From Plectrocnemia conspersa (lineage: Eukaryota > Arthropoda > Insecta > Trichoptera > Polycentropodidae): DNA of 64,000 nucleotides. The position numbers and the translations under genes are program-made. The notes below the pieces were generated by a model. That model searched no databases. It saw nothing but the letters and a program-made list of their open reading frames with translations, and was not told the DNA's origin. Numbering within the stretch: position 1 is the first letter of the stretch; each line of letters opens with the position of its first letter. Below are positions 28,001-43,000 of the stretch, in pieces. The stretch is taken from NCBI GenBank assembly GCA_009617715.1, contig VTFK01000137.1, positions 248,001-312,000 on the forward strand. Direction: 5' to 3'.

Positions 28001-31000
28001 AAATTCATAGATGAAGATATAAAGGCAGAATAAAGGAAAAAACATCGGAGCTGAAAACCCAGCAATAGTCCAATAAAAGTTGGAAAGTAGCAAAGCCCAT
28101 AAAAGTTTATCAAACGATACGCACCGAGGCCGCACGAAGGCCGACGTTTTCGCGAGAATTATATGACATTCGGTGTAAGTTATCAAAATTAAAGTCTCGT
28201 AAAGTCGCAGGGGGTCTTGTGCAGCTGACACTTCGTGGTACGGAAATTCCCACGCTTTTAGTGTTTGTGTAACTTTCGGTAGAAAATTCCAATTTTCACA
28301 CTAGGCCCTAGACACGTACGCCGCCCAGTGCTATCTCGATTTGCTCACATGTAATAGCAAAAAAAATCTATCGTGCTATATGATGTTTCATATTTTAGAG
28401 CATGTCAAACTGTGCATTACTTTTATATAATTGAAATTCAATATAAAAAATCGACATTTTATAAGTCAATTCTATATTTCTTAACACATCAATAGTATGA
28501 AAACAACAATTTATAATAATGACAAATACAAAAGTTCGAGCCATCATTAATCTTTAAAATCAATATTAGGATCTAGAGTTCAAAAATTTCGAGCTATTGG
28601 GCTCTGCGTGACGTGGAAAACTTTCAAGTTCTCGATAGCAGCAATGTTGTGATTAAAAAAGCCGTATCAACTCTTTATGTGACATAAAACTGCAATCGAG
28701 AATTTAAATTAGAAAGAACCGACGTTTATGAGTAAAAACCCATTCATTACCACTAATTAGAATCGTTCAAAAATTAGCATAAAAAAATCATTCTAAATAA
28801 CAATTAACGATCGAATAACTTTATCGATAAGTGGTACAAATTGCTATTTATGAAATGTTAATCGAAATATTAGGCACTAAATATCAGGAAATATGCGCGC
28901 GTTGGGTGCCAAAAAGTGAAGGCGCTTACATATTATATATGATAATGAAGTCAAGAAATACCCACTCACTAAATGCATTTTATATCTACTTTCCAAAGTA
29001 ATTTTAATATTATATCAAAAAGTAACAGATTGATTTTGACCTTGGTGTCGGCTCTATTATTATTTTATAAGACCGTGTTTTGGGGTCTTATTTTTAAAAC
29101 TCACGTTAATTTACTGTGACCAAAATGATCATCCATCAACAAGGAAGCAAAAAGGATGGGATCACACACAAAAGCCCTTGATACGACCAGAAAAAAACAC
29201 ATAAATATCACGCAAGTGTTCTTACTGTAAATATTCTCGCTTTTTTATAGAATATTGCTTTGTTTCAAAACGGTCACGGATATAATAAATCGCCGGATCC
29301 ACAAGATTTCCGTTGCAGTATACGACTTTGGACAATGCCCATCAAGAAAATGTGGCTTTATAAAGGCTTATACCTATTTCACTGTTCTAAGAAACAAGTA
29401 GATCTATTAGGAGGATGATCGCGGCATAATTGTGATTGGTCAGCAAACTTTGCAGCCTGGATACTTAAGCTTGAGCTCTGATGAGGAGAAGGTAGTTACA
29501 AGCAGCCACTAGAAGAGACCAGCAGACGCCCGACGCCCGCGAACAACATACTGTCACTCCTCCATACGGTTACCGCCGTAACAGCGAGGGATCATTCTCC
29601 GCTATACTGTCGCTGCCACGGCACCTACAAGACATTTGAGGACCTCCCACGGACATCATCTTTGCGCCAGCTTCTCCACCACCGTTCGGAGAAAACATCT
29701 TGCCGCAATTGTAATATAATCTAATAAACCTCTAACTAGATTCCACCTTGTATCTCACTGGCTATGAAGTCACAACTCAAGGATTCTCAAACCTTTAAAT
29801 ATATTGTTATAATTTATTATTATTGAACTTTTATTTTTGATATTAAATATTTTATTGTAAAAAATATTGTGAATATTAATTTTGATATTTATATATTTCA
29901 CTAATTTTTGTATTCTATATGGGATCATTATTTTTATTACATATATTACAGAATTAAACAGTGAATTTTTCTCCAATAAAAATACATTTTCAGTGAAATC
30001 ATATCGGAATATATTTTCATCGGTAGATGTATATTTCTACCAGTGAATTTATATACTTCTCTAAGCTGTCATTTGGTATACGTAAAACGTCCATTTGGTT
30101 TTTTTTTTTTAATAAATAACAAAAATAAATAAAATAAATAATTAAAAACAGCAAATTCAGTTTAAAAAATAATTGTAGACCTGTTAATGTTGAAATATTA
30201 AACCCAAATTATACTTAAAACAAACTGTATTTTTTTAACTTCATTGGGTCAAGATGGGTTTGGTCAATTCGTTAAGGTTGGGTTCGGGTTTAAACAGCAA
30301 ATGGACGTTTCAAAAATGTAAAATTGAGTTTTGACGATTGTAGGGTGACAATACAGTTTTACTGATATTGACTAGTTAAAATTATAATTCAATTGTTTGA
30401 TATATGTCTATTAGTGAAAATATAATTTCACTGAAAAAATCGTATTCACTGCAACATATACAGTAGATATACCAATGACACGGTAAATTGGGGACGTGCT
30501 ATTTGGGGGCGTGTAGTTGGGTAACTAGAAAATTTTTTTTTTTTCAATACGTACGTACGAAACAGGCGAGTGTAGTGGGATATCCTCCTTTTGCAGTAAG
30601 GGGCAACCAGTTTACCGTGTTATTGGGGGGTCTACTATGCGTATAAATGCTCTGAATAAGTTATAATGTTTTCTTTTTCTAAATTAGCTTTTCATACGGT
30701 TTATAAAAATTAATATAAATTACCCAAAAAATATATATATATATTTCATCCATGGATACTAAAAACTAAAAATGGTCTAATTCTAATTATTTATAAACTG
30801 TAAAAATATTAAATTAAACAGTTTCATTAGTTGTCTGTATTTACTGTTAATATACAATTTAATTATAGTATATCTGTATATAAAAAAATGCTAAAATATA
30901 TTAATATGATTTGGGCAAAATATTAAAATAAAATTTCATGAATGTTAAGTATATTATGATAAAACTATTGGACAAATAAATATTATATTTTATTTTAAAA

Positions 31001-34000
31001 AATATGAAAATATTAATATTGTATTTTTTATAAGCATTTTGTTTTAAAAGTTCTAAAGAAAAACATGGTTAAACATAACTGATTTTATAACGTATAACAT
31101 AACATATTTTTATTGCCGTATTGCGTTTAATGAAATATAAACTATATGAATTCTAATATATACTCCAAATTCATACATATATATAAAAAAACTGATTCTA
31201 AATAAAACTTTATGCAAACATTACATTACAAAATTTGAGAGAAAAAAATAATTATAATACATTTTTTATATTTTAATGGCAATATAATACTCCAAGAATA
31301 ATAGTAAAAATACAAATATACAATGTTAATGTAAAAATAATCGAGTATTTCGTCGATAAGATGTATTGTAAAATACGCAAAGTTGTAATTAATAAAAAAA
31401 TCGACTGTATAGAAAAACTGTAGGAACTTTAAAAAAATATTTAATGGTTATATAAATATTAAGGTATCGAATATTTCCAACAAAATAATGTATAACATTA
31501 TAATAATTTTATTTAAATTGTTTTAGTTTTAAATATGTTAAAAATTTATTTTTTTATGAATTTAAATAAATATTTTAATATATTTTCACTCTACCGACTT
31601 TTTATTCATGTGTTTTATATGTTAGTCATGACAACCTACCAAACAAGAAATTTATTAAAATATATATTTCTTTCTATGTTGCGTGATGCGGCGCACATTT
31701 TCAAAAGCGCTGTATAAATTGTTGCTTTTGTGATCGTCAATGGCTTTGTGACGATGATACTTAGCCCGAACTTCAGTCAAATCGAGAAAGCTTTACGATA
31801 CGCACCCTCGTCTGCAATCATTGTCAATAAACAAGAAATAAGTCAAATAATAATAAAAAAATATTAAAAACAAATTATTTTTTTTCAGAGTCGTCAACAA
31901 ACTGCAGTACATTTGGTGGCAAGTAGACAAACAGGAACTGCGACGAGTATCCTGAGAGCACTCCTGACAGCTGCCGGAAAGGACATACGGATCAAAGCCG
32001 ACGGGGTATATATTCAACATGATTATTATTTGTTTACTAATCAATCATTGCTCAAAACAACGCAGTTAAGCAAAAGCTCTATATAAGTCGAGGTTCGTGC
32101 CGAAATTGAATCAATTAACAAAACATGGTGAGGTGGACGGTCCGTCTGGGGTGAGTTCAAAAGCATTTCATACTTGAATGTCGTGCAACAAGTGGTATTC
32201 AAATTTAAAACGATTATGTGTGTGCATGCTAATGTGTCTCAGGTTCTAATCTAAATTGATTGATTTCGTATTTAAATTTAATGTGACACGCTTATAATTA
32301 TTCATTATTAGGTATATAATAATAGTGTAATAAACAATTCTAATAATGTGTAATTAATATAAAGTAAATAAATTATTAATTACACAGTTACAAACTCAAA
32401 CCTGCAACTAAATTATATCATTAATAATAATTTATGAAAGATACAAATTTAGCAATAAATTTGTTCCATCGAGTTCTATTGATAAATATATTCTGCTTTG
32501 ACATTTGTTTTGATTTAATACATAAAACTACAAGTTGTTATGTATAAAAATATAGTGCGCTATTAGATTTTCATAAATAATATTGTGCAATTATCGTTTA
32601 AAAATATATTTCTAAGTAATGAACATATAAAATTATTAAGTTGTAAAAATATAACTTTTCTTGGTTTAAATTCATTAATTACATAATCAAAATTAATATA
32701 TTATAGTCAATCGTAAATAATACTTAATTAATTTAAACTTGTTAAAGCTGCAATTAACATATTCATATATGATTTAATTAATCCAAAACCTATAGATTGT
32801 TTAGAGGTGTTGAGATTTTAATGTTTTGTATTAAAATTGAGGCATTAATATGGAAGCTTAGTATTTATCATTTGAGCTCTTTGCTTTTTAATTAACTGGC
32901 TGCGCCCAAAATAGATTTAAAATGTGCAAATGTCACGGCGCTACTGTATACCGTTTGAGAGGAGTTCTTGTAAATGATATTCAAAAGTTTATTATTATAT
33001 CTTAGATAAGAGATCTGAAACCATTTTTTTTAAATCTTAACTGTATTAAAAAATCCTAATTTATCTGCTACAATTGTGAAGAATCTTAAAATTAAATTAT
33101 CACAACAATGATAATATTTATTATATTTTCTAGATTATATTTTTTACATTGTCAAAATTATATTGTTAGACTATATATTAATATTGAACAAACCTATAGA
33201 AATATTTGATAATAGTTTATTTATTTTTAAATTAGAATCAAATTTCCTGAGAAATTGTTATTCAGCTATGACTCAATCGAGGAAATTCATTCAGTTTTCA
33301 TATTATATATTATTAACTTTTCATCAGATAAATAAGCTTGCTTATACGTTTCTCTTAAAAAGTAGTAGAAAATGATAGATTATATTATAGGAGAACTTAA
33401 TTGATATTGAAATATAACCCAATTAAAGTACAGTTTTATTATTTTGTATTATCAGATAGTAGATTGTAGATAAATCCATACTAATATATCATACAAAATA
33501 GTAGAAAGGGAGATTTTCGGAGAATTATTGTAAATTTATATTCAGATATGACCCAGTCAAGGCAAAAATGTTATGCAGTTCTGTTTTGTGTGTACGTATA
33601 CTTTTCCAATAAGTTCAGAAAAGGGAATGCCTGCAATTTTTGGAGAGCTAGATTATATTTGCAGTTTTAATGCTTTGTATTATTACTAAATTTAGAAAGA
33701 ATAAAATTGATTGATATTCGGATATGACTAACACTTTTCTAATACTAAGTAGTAAAAAGGAAAAAAACAGAAGTTTCGGAGAACTAGATTTATATTCGAA
33801 TATAACCTAATCAAAGCAATATAGTCATACAGATTTAATATTTTGTATTAATAACTTTATTATCAGATAGTAGATTGTAAATAAATTCTTATTTATTTTA
33901 ACTTATACTATTATCATTCAAAATCGTAGAAAGAGTTTATAATTTTCGGAGAACTATTGTAGATTAATATTCGAATATGACCTAATCAAGGCAATGCAGT

Positions 34001-37000
34001 TCTGTTTTGTGTTAGGAAGTTTATTATCAGATGGAATATGATTAATAAATACCTTTTTATTTTAACTTGTTAATTCTTTTCTCATACAAAGAAAAATTAG
34101 AATTTTAAAATTACTAAATTGATATTAAAATACCTCATTAAAATCAAGCAATTTTAATGTTTTGTAATAAAATTTCTCTTATAAGATATGACATTTAACA
34201 TTACAATATATTATTTTTATTTAAAATAATGTGGGTTATGAAATAACAATGCTAATAATATTATCTAAAAATGTTTTCAATATTATGTAATAATAATATT
34301 TACAACATTTAAAAAAAATTAAATCAGTGCTTTATCTGCATAGAACTTTATCTGCCGTAATACGATTTTTTATTGCTTTATTCCAATGGCATAACATGTG
34401 TGCTATGGCCTGGATAATCGTTCACGGCCGATGGCACAGCGTGTGTGCCATTTTCCGCCAACAGTTACTGTCCGGTGACACAACCCCTGTATCACGTTTT
34501 CGTCAAATATTATCATGGTACAACCCATGTATTATTGTTTGTTAAAATATAGAGACCCTAACCTTCTTAACAAAAATATTAACTCAATATTTTTAATAAA
34601 CTTTAGCCATGTAAATGCAGGGGCTGTATAGTAGTAATTATTATTATACATAATTTTTATTCACATTAAATAAAAATTATGTATAATAATAAACATAATT
34701 TAATATTTTTGCAATACGCATTGGGTCATGATGGTCTTAATTTACTTTCAATGTTAAAATAAATAAACTCCCGTGATTTTAAATATTGAAAAAATCTCAA
34801 AAGCTCTTGAAACGGTCAGATATTGTCAACATTTTCCGATACGTGTTCAATGTAGGTGTCTCTTGGTTTGTTTGTGGTGCTTGGGAGGGGTTAGGGCGGT
34901 GCCTGGTGCCAAAAGGCACCGCCCTGTTCCACCCCTACTAACCGATTTCTGCGCTACACCCCTCACTGCATATTTTATGGAAAATTTTCGCTGCAGATAC
35001 TTTTCCCATAATACTAATCACTAATCTCGTTAATAAATCAAATCAAAATAAATTACAACGTAGAAATTTCGCTAAAGAGTCGACAGAGTAAGAAAAGACT
35101 TGATTTAATGTTTTTTTAATAATTAATAATAATAATTTTATTTATAAACAAATTATCAACCATTTGCGTATGGATTTAATCAACTATAATTACAAACACG
35201 TGTATGTAAAACGTTTGTATTTATAACATAATAAAATGTATGTTCTACATATATGTATGTATTTATTTACGTATTTATTCCTAACATGCAACTTTAAGAA
35301 GTGATTTTCCAACTACATTCCTCGATGCGACTCTAACGATTCATATCTCAGCATGTATTGTAAATACATAATATTTATATTTCATATACAAGTATCAGTT
35401 TTGCCATTAGAATCTCTTCAAAGGTCTTTTATTAATAATTGACATTTTACAATAAATGTTTACTAAGCCATAAATACAATAAGGCACTTATAGGGATTAA
35501 AATACCGGTAGTACCAATACTGATAATACCGGTATTGGAGCAAAAATCAACTTTCGGTACTACCGACATTTCAAAATGATTTTTCACAATTTTTTCACCA
35601 AATCTGTACATTTTATTTACATTTAACAATATAGCATAAACTAATGAATAAAACATTCAGTTCGACTTTGAATAAATGGACATTTTTTTCGGTCTTGTTT
35701 TATTACTTAATTAATAAAAATTTGGGATTACAATAATACCAGTAATACCGGTATTATTGTAGACACTAGTCACTTCATTATTGCCACATTTTTCAATATA
35801 AAAAAGAAGTGACTTGTGAATGATTTTCCACTGTAGATTAAAAATGATTGAAAACTCTTATGGCAACTTTGAAAAATGTCTCAATTTAATTACTTACAAA
35901 TGCTGTCCAAATAATCACAAAAATAGAGCACAACAATATATGAATGAAACTGAATTTAAATTATCTATAAAATTTAAAATCTCTTCATTGTTTATAATCT
36001 TTTGAATGATGTTGCTGATGTTCAAAAGAAATCTATTCTAGTAAAATATCAGCTGTGTGGCAAATAGTTTTTGACTGGTGAAATTGTAAGAGAAAAAAGT
36101 TTTTTAATACTAGTTTTGTCAACAATATTTTAACCAGTGATTAATTACAAAATATTTTTGATTTAATAATGAATTAACGTATAAATATTTATTCTGTTTA
36201 AAGATTTGCACCCCTGTCTTGTTTAGTCTATGTCGCGAGCATGTAATTTTCTCGGTCCGTATCGGATTATTGCTTTTGCACAGATTGTTGTATTTTCAAT
36301 GAATACAAAATTGGAAATTTGCCCATTCATTCAGATGGATTTGATAGCCTTAATCGATTGTCTACATGAAAATTTTGAAGCAATATAAAAATTGACATAA
36401 ACAGCATACGCTATTCATAGAGAAAGCGGCCGTTATGAGCTTTTCCAATAACGTTTCGAAATTAGCCAACATCAAAAACGATCACCATTTTGTCGTGCAT
36501 CATTAAAGAAAATTTATCGAGGTATTAACATAATTTTCTTCCTCATAACGACATACTCGAGTGACATAAAAACGGTAGAATAGACGATAATCACACACGA
36601 AGCGAAAATTTTCTGTGCTTTCCTTTCTAGATTAATGAACACACGCGATTAAGGGATTGTATTTTTTTGAGATTAGTATTATATTGTGTAATATTGATAA
36701 ATTGATAATACTTTTATTATTTGCAATTCAAGTATTTATTTATCTGCGAAGTAATTGTGAAAATATTTATCGAAAAATAGTACGACTAGCGCTTTATTCC
36801 TATACCATAATGTCACGCGACAGGTCTCACTTAACCCTCCAAAACCCAACGATTTAAAAGCAAATAAATGTAGAATATGTCAATATAAGTTTTCTATAGT
36901 AATTTTATGTTAAATGGTTGATAATTAGTAATAAAATACTGACAATAAAATAATGATCGTCGATATTTTGTTGTGTTCTGTCATTGTGTCTGTGAATATG

Positions 37001-40000
37001 CTGGCGATTTTGTTAACAGGATGTGAACCAAACATTAATGTTCCAAAATTTGCTTTCTATGACAAAAATGCACTGATTATAACCAACTAACTATAAAATT
37101 TGTATTGTCGATAACGATTGACAAATACATAAAAATAACGTATTTTTTACTCAAACTCTGCTATGAACGATTTGGCATAAAAAATTCCATAAATATGGAA
37201 AGTTGTCTCAAAAACAATATAAACATACCATCAATCTTAAATTCTTATGATTTCTAAAACAGATGTACTGTATTTTAATTCATTAGTAAAATATTGGTTT
37301 TCACTTCTGAAACATATTTAAAAAAAATTTGTATAATAAATTAATTTTATTTTATTAAGAATTACATATTTTAATTGTTCTGTCAATTATAAAAAAAACC
37401 TTTGATACATTTAACTTACATATAGTTTTATAATAAATGATGATAGATTAACCATTTATTATCTATTTAACATTTATTTTCAAATATATATATTAATATA
37501 GATTTTTCTGTCAAAATATTCCGCTTCATATTAGTATTATTATATAATAATAATTATATTAATTTATTATTGAAGCAATTTTTTTAAATAATATATCGCA
37601 TTAAATAATTTTGATTATAACTCTTTGATGAAATATTTTATTTTGTAGTATAAATCTGGCAATTCAAGGGTTGAATTCACACTGGCGTATTCAGTGGTGA
37701 GCTAAGACAACAATTTTAGTGTGTCACTGTCTCTGCTCGTATTAAGTATGCCGTGAATAAAGAAATTAAAACTATGATTTTAAATAAAGAAACAATGTTT
37801 TAATAATAATTTAATTTATACATTAAGTGTTTAAAGTAATTAAAAACTTATTATAAAATAATAAAATTAAATGTTTAATAATTATTTAAACTTATAGTGA
37901 ATTATGTGATACTTATTATATATAAAAAAATATTTAACAATTTTTATTTAATGTGAGTACTAATATATAATATAAAAATATCAAACATGATATTGTATAT
38001 ATTTCATAGAAGAAATGTATAGATTATTATTATTATTATTATTATTATCATTAATTAGATTCACAAAACGATTTATGTTACTAAACTCTCATTGACAAAA
38101 CACGGCATTAAAGAATTAATGGCTTCGCCCAGTTCAATTTACTTATTGATAGATTTGATTCAGTGCCGTCGAAAGTTTTAACGTTTCTAAAATACATTAG
38201 CGAACTATAGTAATATTTAATGATATTGCTTATCAATAAATACACAAAGTGTCCTATAAAACACTGTAAACACACGCATAAATTTTATCTATGTAGCATT
38301 GTTAACTAACATTTGATAAATTAGAATGTATTTTTTTAAATAAAGCTCGATGCTTTATCTGATAACAATTTTTTTAAGTCACGATATAATCAATATTTTC
38401 TGTGAAATTATTATTGCATGAGATAATAGGCATTTAAAGTTTATTAAGATTTTGGGTAATATATTTTACATATATAATATATGCGTAAATTTCATTCATG
38501 CGAAATAAATTTCATTCAAAAGTTCGACTTTCGATATAGTAAATTATTTTTTTATATTCAATTTAAATTTATTTTAAATGTATTATACTTTGAGAATATA
38601 TTTTTAGGTGATATATAATTAAAAAGATCATATTAGTATTAAAATAAAAATATATTGGTAAATATTTGGCAATAGAAATATTTTTATTAGATAACTCTGA
38701 AATGAATGTCGTTTTTTTAATGAGACTAAAAAATCACTTTTAATTTTTTTTTTTATTTTAATGATACAAAATATAATTTCCTTCTAAAGATTATACCTTT
38801 TTTAATTCCATTAGGCTTTGATAATATTCCGATAGCCCATTTTCAATTCATCTGCATTTTTCATATTTTTTTCATCTATAAAGTGTCGAAGTAAATGCTA
38901 GTCGGAAGGAGCAAGGTTTGAATAATAAGATGGATGAGATAAAATCTTTCACCCAAGTTCCTTGATTTTATCAAGAATCAATTTCGCCACATTTGGACTT
39001 CTATTCTATTGACAAATGCATGTATTTTTTTCTTCTTCGTGCAAACAATCCAGCTGATCACAATATAAGTTTTTTGTTATTATTTAGCCAGATTTAAGTG
39101 TTTTTTTTTTTTTACCGTCAGTCTGTTTTCTTTATTATTTCGCGTGGAACTCATACGCCTTGTCTCCAAGCCTTCCCAATATTTTGAATGTGTCTATGCA
39201 CTGATGAATCGGACTGGTTTAGTTTCTCGGCCAGCTGATGAATAATTTGAATTTTTGTAGCTACTAGAGTCTCCAATTACTCGAACCATCAACTACTCGA
39301 GTATCGAATATTAAAATTTTAAAATACTCGAGTACTCGAGTACTTTCGAGTATTTACCAAATGTACCAAAATAGCTATTATTCAAATTCGTGCACATATA
39401 AATAAATAAATAAAATACTTAGTATGTTAATTTTTACAATTATTTCAACTTCACGAACATACTTTTTAAAAACAATAATGCAAAAAAAGTGTCACGAATT
39501 TAATATTACTGCTAACCTTTGGTTTTATATTCCCGTTATGGAATAAACCCTTTCCGTTGCTGTTGATGTTGGTCTTATTGTCATTAACGCGTTGGATAAG
39601 GCTTCTAATTTATATCTGTTCGCTTTTTATAGATATAAAATTTTTTGAACTCTCTTTTTATGTTCTCTTCTATCATTCCCTTCTCTGCTTTTCTCTTATT
39701 TCCTTCGTCTATTGACAAAATAGCATTTTGTAATTCTTTTTGAATAGATTTTTTTTCTTAACAATATACAATATTCTACTCCTTCTGATTAATGCGAAGA
39801 ATTTAAATCTATATCCTTCGAAGATGTATTTGGGTGAATCCCTTTCACTCTAGAGCTAAACGGTTCGCAAAGAACTGACTTTACTTTAAATGCCTTTAAA
39901 ACACACAATTGTTTTGATTTATATTTTAAGCCTGAGGGATCAGTATAAACAATTTACAACACTTTACGCTACAACTGCATAGTCATAAAACCTAAAAAAA

Positions 40001-43000
40001 AATTTTTTTTTGTTGATATTTCATATTGTTCATTGCCATAAATTAGATAAGTCGGGACTGTCGAACAGAAAACACAAAAGAAATTTCTCCGTCGTACCCA
40101 CTAACATAGCCGACGACCGGAACTATGCAACTATGGAACTATGAAAAAATTATACCTGATAGTAACCGCTCTAACTCGGGACTTCGGGCATAAACGCCAA
40201 ATAAAAGCAAACGTTAACTTTTACCGGACCGAGTTAAAGTTATTTTTGTTTCTGAAATATTTCAAAATTTTTTAATTTCGAGTATTAATTGAGTAATTTT
40301 CAAAATACTCGATTATCAAGTATTTGAAAAATAGACAAAAATACTCGAGTATCGAGTACTCGATTACTCGAATTGGAGACTCTAGTAGCTAGGACACCAT
40401 CGTCTATATTTTCCTGTCTCCCATATCCAGGGCTATTCTTGGTATCGTGATTTCCCGTTTGAAATGTTTTAATCTTGCATCTAATGAATCACATATTATT
40501 TCACAAATGTTTTTTACATTTTTCCGTTCCACCTCACAAGTGAAAAACGCCATAGGTGTCATACTGAGACTCCTTAGATATATGAAGTCAGTTCGTGTCG
40601 CTCATTTTCGTCAGACATCCTTTAACGACGCAATCAATAACGATACGAAATTTATGTTTTCAAGTCAAAAATATAAATTACACAAGATTATCACGTGTCA
40701 AATTCTACTTTGATCCATCACTTCGAGGGCCATCGAAATTTTTCCACACATATGTGGCGTGTCGTGGTGCAGAAGGGCGTCGCATGCGACGTTAAACTTT
40801 TTTCACCCTAGTGCCGATCATGTTTTGCCGATATTTTTCGCTCGACACAAACAAGATGCTCATGGCTAAAAGATTATATTAATGTTGACTAGTAAACGAA
40901 TTAAAACGTCCAAAGTGGGGTATTTTATATTGGCGGAGCACGCCAGTAGAGAGCGCAACGGATTTATAACACCGCGGGCCGAAATTTTTCGAACCTCTAT
41001 TGTGTCGTAGTACCTACACGACACGACAGTGAAGTCGATACATCGATATTTATGGGTACTACTTTTGGGGATTAAATAGGCAATTTCGGTGTTTGTTGCC
41101 AGTCGGTTGCCAGTTGCCAGAGCAACACGGCGGAGGCGAGATGCGTTGACGATGTGATAATTTGGGGTGGAAATATCCTCATTTTGGATAGTGTTACAAT
41201 CGGTGACGGTGCACTGTGTGACAACCGTGTTTATAAAAGTGATTTTTTAAAAAAAGTGTTTTTCTAATTAATTAAAAAATATTTTCTAACCAAAAAAAAA
41301 TATAAAATAAATTATGAAATGAGATTTTAATATATTGACAATACAATAAATAATAAAACTATTTACTATAAAATCATGATACTTTTAGATACCATATTCT
41401 GTTTAAAATCTAAATATTTTTATTGATCATATAAATATATTTCTGAATACAAATATCCAGAACAGTAATGTATGTTTACCAATTTGTGGTATGTTTCTCC
41501 AAAACGAATTTTAACTTGGTATGTAAAATGTGTTTTATTTACTTAAAGGTTTTCATTTAATGAGATAATTTTTTACAGACATTTTAATATTGTAATTGTA
41601 CTTTAATAATAATATTAGTAGTGCATTTTAAATTACCACAAACTATATATATTATTATTCTTTTACAGACAGTTTTAAAGCACTAAAATTTAACTTAAAT
41701 GAAATAATAAATATGTAGATTAGTAGTTCATAATAATTAAATATAGCATTAAAAAATAGTACGTTCTCTTTTAAGTCAAGATACCGAATGGTTATTTTTT
41801 TAAATTAATGAATCTAATTAATTAAATTTTTAATGTTTGTATTTTTGTATTGGAAATATTAAATTTATTATTAAATATGTATGATAAAATTATCACATAA
41901 TAAATAATATAAATAAAAATTAAATAAGGGTACAGGGATTAAAATAGGTTTTTAAAAATAAAAATTAAACTAAATAGTTAAAATTATTTCATAAATTCTA
42001 ATAAAACAAAACTATCTAAAATTTATGAAACAACGCCTAATAATATTTCATTTATGAATATGTATATATTATATATATATAATATATATTAATTAATCAA
42101 ATCTAATGAGTTTGAGTTAGTTTGTTTTATAAATAATCTAACATGAATAAAATTAATTATTAAAAACAAATCAACCTAACATAAATTTCTCTTATTATTT
42201 TTCTACTAATTTTTATCGAATTAAAGTTACTATTATTTATTTTAGATTAATGTTGTGTTTCACTTAAAAAATTAAATTTGTTTTCATACAACAGATCGTT
42301 GTATATATTTAATTGAACATAACTTAAATCAATATAAGTTTATTTATTTTATAATAAATATATTTGATGATAGAGTAAAATCATTATCAAATTAACGTAA
42401 CATAAGTCTCACATATTTTTTTTACTAATATTTTTATTAGCAGTTATTTTGATTTCTTTGTAAATTATCAGATAGGATTGGTGTTATTTTTTATTAGTAT
42501 ATATTTTGTCTGCAAATAACAGATTAATCGATGCTTTAAATATAAATCTAATGTATAAAACAATTTTATTCCCACCATTTTGGTTAATATACTAAGATCC
42601 AATAACTCAAGTGTTTTTATTGAAACGCTTTTTTTTAAAACAACACTGCAATTAGAGATTCCAAAAATTCATTATTTTCAACTTTTCGAGTATCGAATAG
42701 GGAATGATAAGCATCAGGTTATAAAGAAACAATAAAAACAATGTTTATATTTACATACATCAAAAGTGACATACATATATCATTAAAAATTTCAAACTTT
42801 ATATTAGTACTAGCATTTTCATTATAAATGCTTATGAAAAGTCTGAAAGTAAAGGAAATATATATTGATTTGGGCTTTATTGTCAATGAAAAGCAGCAGA
42901 TACAACTTAGCGTGCTCAAAATAATTACGTTCATTTCAGTCATTGAAAAAAATCAAAACTGCATTAAATTACATTGCAGATATCTGGATATTATTTTAAT

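Larger units (their letters stand above)
25540..31888 (+). other. nompC: nompC intron, 6.35 kb
   Basis: Holds the piggyBac-like MITE, an unidentified repeat around it, a GC-richer island at about 28080-28340 with short minus-strand frames of no recognised family, the possible LTR, and two inverted-repeat elements. Confidence 0.6.

Noticed and set aside
35447..36005. Possible further hAT coding fragment near ACCGGT-rich repeats
   Set aside because: Weak resemblance to a BED-type finger (KCCPNNHKNRAQ) was too slight to call; kept only as an intron note.
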